A stretch of DNA of 64,000 bases from IMG/VR virus record IMGVR_UViG_3300009008_000017, positions 34,086-98,085 of that record. One strand, 5' to 3'. A model generated the notes under the pieces. It was given only the letters and a program-made list of their open reading frames with translations. It had not been told where the DNA came from and did not search any database. Positions 59,566-64,000 of this stretch are shown one piece after another. This DNA comes from a virus. Numbering within the stretch: position 1 is the stretch's first letter; the number at the start of each line of letters is the position of its first letter. Made by a program: the position numbers and the translations under genes.

Positions 59566-60588
59566 ATGAGCGAATTTGATTTTATTGATGATTATGCTGA
59601 GCCTCAAGCTAATCTTGAGACTCTTGCTGAGAATGCTGCAGAGTCAGCCATTAACATTGCCTTCATTGGCGTCGGCGGCGGAGGATGCAAGATTGCCAAG
59701 GCTTTCTTAGATCTAGGCTTTACCAAGACAATCCTGCTGAACACAACAACTAAGGATTTCCAGACAGGTATTAATGAGGACCACCTTGTTGCTCTCCCTG
59801 GTGCTGATGGTCTGGCAAAGAACATTGAGCTCGGTCGACAAGTTCTGTCTGAGAACAGCGCCTTTGTAGAAGACGCTCTTCGTACGAAGTTAGGTAAAGT
59901 TGATTGGCTCTTCGTCTGTGCAGGCGGAGGTGGTGGTACAGGATCATCTGCTTACACTCTGGACCCCGTTTTCAAGAGATTCCTAGAAACCAATGAGGCA
60001 ACTGGTAAAGTTGTCTACGTTATCTCCCAGCCTACTGCACAAGAGAAGCTTAATTCTACCATCAAGAAAAATGCAGCATCCCTTCTGAAGGATGTTCAAA
60101 AAGATCCCTACGTTGTTCTTGACAATGAGAAACAGCTCAATGCTTTCCGCGGCCGCGTTGGTGTTCTAGGTCTTTACCCGGCAGCAAATAAAGCTTTTGC
60201 CAAGATGTTTTGGCAGCTTCTTCGTCTTGCTGACGAACCCTCACCCGTTCAAGTGTTTGACGGCAAGGATCTTGAGAGATTTTTAAGCTCACCCGGCCGT
60301 ATGGTTGTAGGTTCTTCGATTTGTGCACCAGGACCTAACTTAGGTGTGCAGCTCTACCAGACTTGCCTAAATAATTCTCCTTGCCCGACGCCAAAGGGGC
60401 ATGCTGAGACAGGTGTTCTTCTGCAAGTAATCACTGAAGATCATGCTAACGATGTAAGTATCAGCGGTCACCTTGAAGCATCAACTGCCTACGTGGGCGG
60501 AAGAACCAATACGCTTTTCTCAGGCATTTATGTTCGTGATGATCTTCCGGGACTCGTGACAGTATTAGCTTTAGGCGGCTTGAAGTGA
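59566..60588 (+). CDS. FtsZ/tubulin-family GTPase
   Basis: The 340-residue protein has the nucleotide-binding loops of tubulin/FtsZ: FIGVGGGGCKIA (T1, 33-44), CAGGGGGTGSS (T4, 118-128) and LDNEKQLNAF (T6). The T7 catalytic loop region reads VFDGKDL (230-236), keeping D-x2-D though the leading Asn is Val, so filament-linked GTP hydrolysis is possible. It is closer to FtsZ than to eukaryotic tubulin by eye. Phage relatives such as PhuZ centre phage DNA in the cell. It is placed among lysis and virion genes here. Confidence 0.87.
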   Translation: MSEFDFIDDYAEPQANLETLAENAAESAINIAFIGVGGGGCKIAKAFLDLGFTKTILLNTTTKDFQTGINEDHLVALPGADGLAKNIELGRQVLSENSAFVEDALRTKLGKVDWLFVCAGGGGGTGSSAYTLDPVFKRFLETNEATGKVVYVISQPTAQEKLNSTIKKNAASLLKDVQKDPYVVLDNEKQLNAFRGRVGVLGLYPAANKAFAKMFWQLLRLADEPSPVQVFDGKDLERFLSSPGRMVVGSSICAPGPNLGVQLYQTCLNNSPCPTPKGHAETGVLLQVITEDHANDVSISGHLEASTAYVGGRTNTLFSGIYVRDDLPGLVTVLALGGLK

Positions 60589-61010
60589 GATTTCTCTTAG
60601 CTGCAGCACTGATTGTTGCACCGCAGCTATCTTATGCTGAGTGTGCTGATCTGACCCCGCTTAATCAAGGGCAAACAGCGCCGTGTGACGGCGTGCATGT
60701 AAAAGCAGCAGCGATGGCTAAGATTGTAGTTGATATAGAAAATGCTAAGAAGCAGTGTGATCTTCGGGTAGATGAGCAAAAGAAAAAATCCGATGCTATA
60801 TGCACCGGAGAGCTTGGTAAGCGCGATGTTGAGATCCTCACAATAAAGAATATTCACGAGTTAAAAGAGGATATGCGGAAGAAGCAGATTAACTTTCTTG
60901 TAACTCAACTTGATAAGTCACAGCGCCCTGGCTGGTATTTCGTTGCAGGTACTGTAGCAGGAATTGCAGTCACTATGGCATCTGCTTGGACTTTAAACCA
61001 GATAAAATAG
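60585..61010 (+). CDS. Secreted protein with C-terminal membrane anchor
   Basis: The 141-residue protein starts with GTG at the tubulin stop. A signal peptide (LLAAALIVAPQLSYA) is followed by a domain with Cys at four places, a helix (INFLVTQLDKSQ) and a C-terminal membrane segment (YFVAGTVAGIAVTMASAWTL). An export signal plus C-terminal anchor suits a spanin-type or envelope protein. No lipobox is seen. Confidence 0.65.
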   Translation: MRFLLAAALIVAPQLSYAECADLTPLNQGQTAPCDGVHVKAAAMAKIVVDIENAKKQCDLRVDEQKKKSDAICTGELGKRDVEILTIKNIHELKEDMRKKQINFLVTQLDKSQRPGWYFVAGTVAGIAVTMASAWTLNQIK

Positions 61011-61021
61011 CAGTGCAAGAC

Positions 61022-61029
61022 CATATTTA
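61022..61029 (+). promoter_or_regulatory. Late-promoter-like element
   Basis: CATATTTATT lies 28 nt before the ATG at 61058, with a ccggag site between, the same spacing as at 50764. Confidence 0.57.
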
Positions 61030-61057
61030 TTTCGACTCACTGTTACCGGAGTAGATA

Positions 61058-62872
61058 ATGGCCGTTAAGATCACTGAAACTGCCTTGCGAGAATTTGTAA
61101 GGAACATGCTTCTAGAAGAAGCAGGAGACGATGCTCCCGCAGAGGAGACAAATCCACCTGCAGTATCTGAAATACCGATGGATAAACCGGATACTCCTTT
61201 AGAGGCAGATCCCCAAGTTGTTGATAATGAGCTTGGACCACCCACTGCAGATCCTTCCTACGTTCCCGATGGAATGCCTGAGTTAAAAGTTGCAGTTGGA
61301 AAACTTCTAGATGATGTTCCTGACTCTGCAATCGGAACTGCTTATAAAATAGTTCGAAAATCCCTGGATAACCTGCACAGCGTTCTGAGGCAAAGGTCTG
61401 AGATCAGCCCGGGAGTAGAAGTTGTCATACCCGGTAGCTTCGAGCCTGGTGATCCTATTTCTACTGAGGAACCCGCTGATATCCTTGACTTAAGCGAAAG
61501 CACAAGCCTGGAAAGATTAGTATACTTTATTTCTGAAGCACCTTATGAGCCCGGCCGAGTAAGCATGGATAGCTCTTTAGTTAAAGGAGTTTCCGATCCC
61601 ACAGATCCTTTTGCGAACATAGAATTCGCCGAAGAAGATGAAGAGTTCGAAGAAGAAGAAATAGAAGTTTCTCCCGCATCCCCGGGCCCTCGAAGAGTTG
61701 TAGATGCTCCAAAGGGAGATGTAACAGCGGCCGGATTCGGCACTGATGACGAACAACCCGATTCTGATCTTGAAAAAATGATCGGAAGCCAAATGTCCTC
61801 AGCGCAAGCTGAAAAGATGCGAAAAGATCAGGAGGCTGCAGAAAAAGCTCAGGCTGTTATTGATAAAGAACAGGGTGTAGTTTCTCAGATGCTAGTAGAT
61901 AAAAGCCTAGCTAAGAGAATCGAGATCGCAAAAGAAATGTTTGCCAGCAAGGCAAGTGCTATAGATGCAGCACTCGCGAAAGGTGACGATCTAGATACAG
62001 TTCTTGATTTTGACGAGCTTGAGAGAGTTCAAGAAGAGCTTGAGTCAACTGATGCGTTCACCCAGTCAATGCAGGCAGGATCAGCAAAGTTTAGTGAAAT
62101 GTCTGACGAGCTTAAGTCACGCTATGCAGATGTTTTTCTCGGCGGTGGTGAGCCAATGAAGTCTAGTGTGTTTAGAAACCTTCAAGATTCTGCATTCATG
62201 AAATTTATGCTGGGCTTAGCTATTGGTCCCGATGTATTTGATGAGAAGTTTGTTGAATTTATAATCTCTCCCCCAGAGGATGCTAAGAAAATTAGAAGCT
62301 TCCTGATAAAGCACACTGATGTGGCGAGAATAATGTCGAACCCCACAGCAGGCGGTGTCGAAAAAGTCTTGGACCAGCTTCGTGAAAAATCCGCTGGGAG
62401 CGACCTAGTCGACCAGTACAAACATCTTGTAACTCTTTACTTGGCTAATGATATTGATTTCCCTGGAGCAAAATCTTCAAAGTTTCACTTCAACAAAAAA
62501 GTTGGAAACGATGCTCTAGAGAAAGCAGTATCTGGCCTTATTCGGAGGGGCGAAAAAGAAGCCTACGATAATCTTGAACAGCTTCTTAACGATCCAAAGA
62601 ACAAGAAGACAGTTGCAGGCCACTTAGGCAAGGGCTGGAAGATTGAACCCTGGCGGTCCAAAGAAGCTGAAGAGGAAGTACCAGCCCTAGAACCCCAGCC
62701 GGACGCTAGTCCTGCCGCGACAATTAAACGCTCAGCAGGCGGCAGAACTTTCCGCCGACGAGCAGCATCTGAGATATCTGAATCCATGACACCTGCAGAT
62801 GCTATCTTGCAATCTGCTCCGGTAAATCCCGACCTAGACAAAGCCCTCCTTCTTGTGAAGGGCATTGCATGA
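61058..62872 (+). CDS. LR-tagged large virion-associated candidate
   Basis: The 604-residue protein opens KITETALREFVRNMLLEEAG. An acidic, Pro-rich disordered region (20-230, with an EEDEEFEEEE run) is followed by a helical domain (about 230-545) and a Pro/Arg-rich tail. I do not recognise a family. The tag's MLLEE could be a prohead-protease site, if one exists in this phage. Confidence 0.72.
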   Translation: MAVKITETALREFVRNMLLEEAGDDAPAEETNPPAVSEIPMDKPDTPLEADPQVVDNELGPPTADPSYVPDGMPELKVAVGKLLDDVPDSAIGTAYKIVRKSLDNLHSVLRQRSEISPGVEVVIPGSFEPGDPISTEEPADILDLSESTSLERLVYFISEAPYEPGRVSMDSSLVKGVSDPTDPFANIEFAEEDEEFEEEEIEVSPASPGPRRVVDAPKGDVTAAGFGTDDEQPDSDLEKMIGSQMSSAQAEKMRKDQEAAEKAQAVIDKEQGVVSQMLVDKSLAKRIEIAKEMFASKASAIDAALAKGDDLDTVLDFDELERVQEELESTDAFTQSMQAGSAKFSEMSDELKSRYADVFLGGGEPMKSSVFRNLQDSAFMKFMLGLAIGPDVFDEKFVEFIISPPEDAKKIRSFLIKHTDVARIMSNPTAGGVEKVLDQLREKSAGSDLVDQYKHLVTLYLANDIDFPGAKSSKFHFNKKVGNDALEKAVSGLIRRGEKEAYDNLEQLLNDPKNKKTVAGHLGKGWKIEPWRSKEAEEEVPALEPQPDASPAATIKRSAGGRTFRRRAASEISESMTPADAILQSAPVNPDLDKALLLVKGIA

Positions 62873-63255
62873 ATAAGCGCTTCTTAAAGGAGCTTAGTAG
62901 TGAACTTAGGCAGGGTGCTGCTGAAAAGCAGCAGTATACTTCGAGGCTTCTTTCTGAGATGCCAATGCCTGTCCTTCCTAGAGAAAATTTTAGATCAAGA
63001 TGGGAAGTTTTGGAGTCACCAAAGCGTCTTGCACGATCATATAGCTTCCTAAGTAGCAAAAAAATGCAGGAATTTATAAATGAGCTTTTAGAATATCAGG
63101 GAAAAACAAATCACGCTGGTGACATTAGAATCAATCATGGCGATGTAATGATTGAAGTCTATACCAAGGACTTGAACTGCCTTACAGAGCTAGATTATGA
63201 GTACGCCAAGATGGCTGATCTTATCTACCAGGACCTGGAGTATTACGGTGATTAA
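62869..63255 (+). CDS. Pterin-4a-carbinolamine dehydratase-like protein
   Basis: The 128-residue protein shows the PCD/DCoH fold pattern: WEVLE, LARSYSFLSSKKMQEFINEL, NHAGDIRINHGDVMIEVYTKD and CLTELDYEYAKMAD. The active-site histidines are altered: HHP is NHA and the TH motif is TK, so enzyme function is doubtful. It may serve as a structural dimer module. It overlaps the upstream stop by 4 nt. Confidence 0.58.
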   Translation: MNKRFLKELSSELRQGAAEKQQYTSRLLSEMPMPVLPRENFRSRWEVLESPKRLARSYSFLSSKKMQEFINELLEYQGKTNHAGDIRINHGDVMIEVYTKDLNCLTELDYEYAKMADLIYQDLEYYGD

Positions 63256-63616
63256 TCAGAACGAAGAGAGGTTTTTCGCTTCCGAAAGCCTCCAGGGAAC
63301 TTTGACACCCGATTTACTAGAAGGAAGATCTACAGCAGGTTCTTTTGCGTTAATGGCAGGAGGCCAGGAATATGAGCTTCATTCTTATGATGAAGGGCCA
63401 ACCGGCGTCACTATGATTTTTAATTGCAGCGCTGATATGTTGCCGGCAATACTTGACGCAAATGCATCGGGTATTAATTTGCGCTGCGGAAAAAATGAAA
63501 TAACCCGGGATCTTTCGAGATATGAGATCAGCTGGGATATAATTAGAATTGGGTCATCTAACTACAAGGTGACACTATCTTTTTCGAAGAACCAGGCAGG
63601 AATAATAAATGGCTAA
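63248..63616 (+). CDS. Hypothetical protein, beta-rich
   Basis: The GTG at 63248, overlapping the previous stop, gives a compact 122-residue protein. It is mostly strands (GSFALMAGG, TGVTMIFNC, YKVTLSFSK). No family is recognised. Confidence 0.65.
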   Translation: MINQNEERFFASESLQGTLTPDLLEGRSTAGSFALMAGGQEYELHSYDEGPTGVTMIFNCSADMLPAILDANASGINLRCGKNEITRDLSRYEISWDIIRIGSSNYKVTLSFSKNQAGIING

Positions 63617-63827
63617 CGAGAAATCAAATCCAAAGCCCGCTGAAAAAAATACGCAGGCCACTCCTCCGGGACCGTTTGATAAGTTTATTGATGACCAGCT
63701 CAAGAGAGAGCAGAAGAATATAGCGCGCCACAAAAGCGTAGCCGATCAAGGTGAAACACCGCAGCAGAAATACAACAGGCTTTACCGAGAAAATCCCGGT
63801 AACAAGACGGTCTGGAGAAAAAAATGA
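63609..63827 (+). CDS. Small basic hypothetical protein
   Basis: The 72-residue protein is polar and Pro/Lys/Gln-rich, with a central basic helix (FIDDQLKREQKNIARHK). It overlaps both neighbours by 4-8 nt. Not recognised. Confidence 0.68.
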   Translation: MANEKSNPKPAEKNTQATPPGPFDKFIDDQLKREQKNIARHKSVADQGETPQQKYNRLYRENPGNKTVWRKK

Positions 63828-64000
63828 GTAAGAAGATAACAACAGGATCTCAGCTTGAGAAGTTCCTGAAGCGCCTTGTAAGTGAGAGCATGGACCAGGC
63901 CCAGGAAGAGCTTGAAAACTTAAGCGAAAATTCTATTCCGCATCTTCGAGAGCAAGAAGAAGCCGAAGAAGAAGTTGAGGAAGAAGAAGTTGAGGAAGAA
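63824..64000 (+). CDS. LR-tagged acidic protein, N-terminal part
   Basis: The frame runs to the window edge, giving 59 residues. It opens SKKITTGSQLEKFLKRLVSES, a divergent form of the tag, followed by a Glu-rich stretch (EEAEEEVEEEEVEEE). The ATG overlaps the upstream stop. The layout matches 51487 and 57815. Confidence 0.72.
   Translation, partial: MSKKITTGSQLEKFLKRLVSESMDQAQEELENLSENSIPHLREQEEAEEEVEEEEVEEE

Noticed and set aside
1-64000. tRNA genes, CRISPR arrays, insertion sequences, homing endonucleases
   Set aside because: Gaps between genes are all too small or lack cloverleaf, repeat-spacer or inverted-end structures, and no translated product resembles a transposase or an HNH/GIY homing enzyme.

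Overview
The window is a 64 kb stretch of a large tailed phage with a contractile tail (myovirus, T4-like in its tail and in part of its replisome). It most likely infects a Gram-negative host: the phage carries lipoproteins with lipoboxes, two small secreted proteins that look like outer-membrane beta-barrels, a holin, and spanin-like proteins. The genome is tightly packed. Genes abut or overlap by 1-30 nt, about a third start with GTG or TTG, and no gap exceeds 110 nt. All genes but one (43157-43828) lie on the plus strand. I see no tRNA, CRISPR array, transposase or homing endonuclease. Terminase, portal and capsid genes must lie outside the window.

Layout. 1-17333 is a tail module: two tandem tail-sheath genes, tail tube, a gp26-type tail chaperone whose reading frame continues across a run of seven T, tape measure, and baseplate/hub proteins. 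17398-24772 is replication and recombination: a short family A DNA polymerase, a degenerate HD protein, gp32-like SSB, UvsX, dUTPase, RNase H-type 5' nuclease and DnaB-type helicase. 24776-29460 holds class II ribonucleotide reductase, a ClpP-like protease, a lytic transglycosylase and a second (dimeric-type) dUTPase-like protein. 29496-33154 encodes two fibre proteins, one with an S74 self-cleaving chaperone. 33200-39557 mixes nucleotide metabolism (pyrophosphatase-HAD fusion, HAD, ThyX, deoxyribosyltransferase, Smr) with an envelope cassette and an epimerase. 39611-49338 has a DinG/XPD-type helicase, a convergent ligase/NMNAT-like pair, a bacterial-type DnaE and a kinase-thymidylate-synthase-like fusion. 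49415-56797 continues with a lipoprotein, a second epimerase, IMPDH-like enzyme, amidase, thymidine kinase, DHH phosphoesterase and dCMP deaminase. 56841-64000 is a late block: SOD-like protein, acidic proteins, holin and spanin candidates, an FtsZ/tubulin-like GTPase and several unrecognised, probably virion-associated, proteins.

Three promoter-like signals recur. TTGAAC-N17-TAtAAT resembles sigma70. GTGTAAAT with TATAAT at 16-17 bp spacing precedes mainly replication genes and may be an activator-dependent middle promoter. CATATTTAT sits 4-36 nt upstream of tail genes and other late genes.

The most striking pattern is a short amphipathic helix motif, roughly L-R-x2-[IV]-[RK]-x2-[LMI], often followed by x-E. 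It forms the N-terminus of six otherwise unrelated proteins, the extreme C-terminus of two others, and an internal segment of a ninth. Every gene carrying it has, or is downstream of, a CATATTTAT-like element. The simplest reading is a virion-targeting tag used to package enzymes and acidic proteins into the capsid, comparable to the T4 capsid-targeting sequence. A second highlight is the fused kinase-TS protein, whose TS-like half carries Asp where thymidylate synthase has its dUMP-reading Asn, which suggests cytosine modification.
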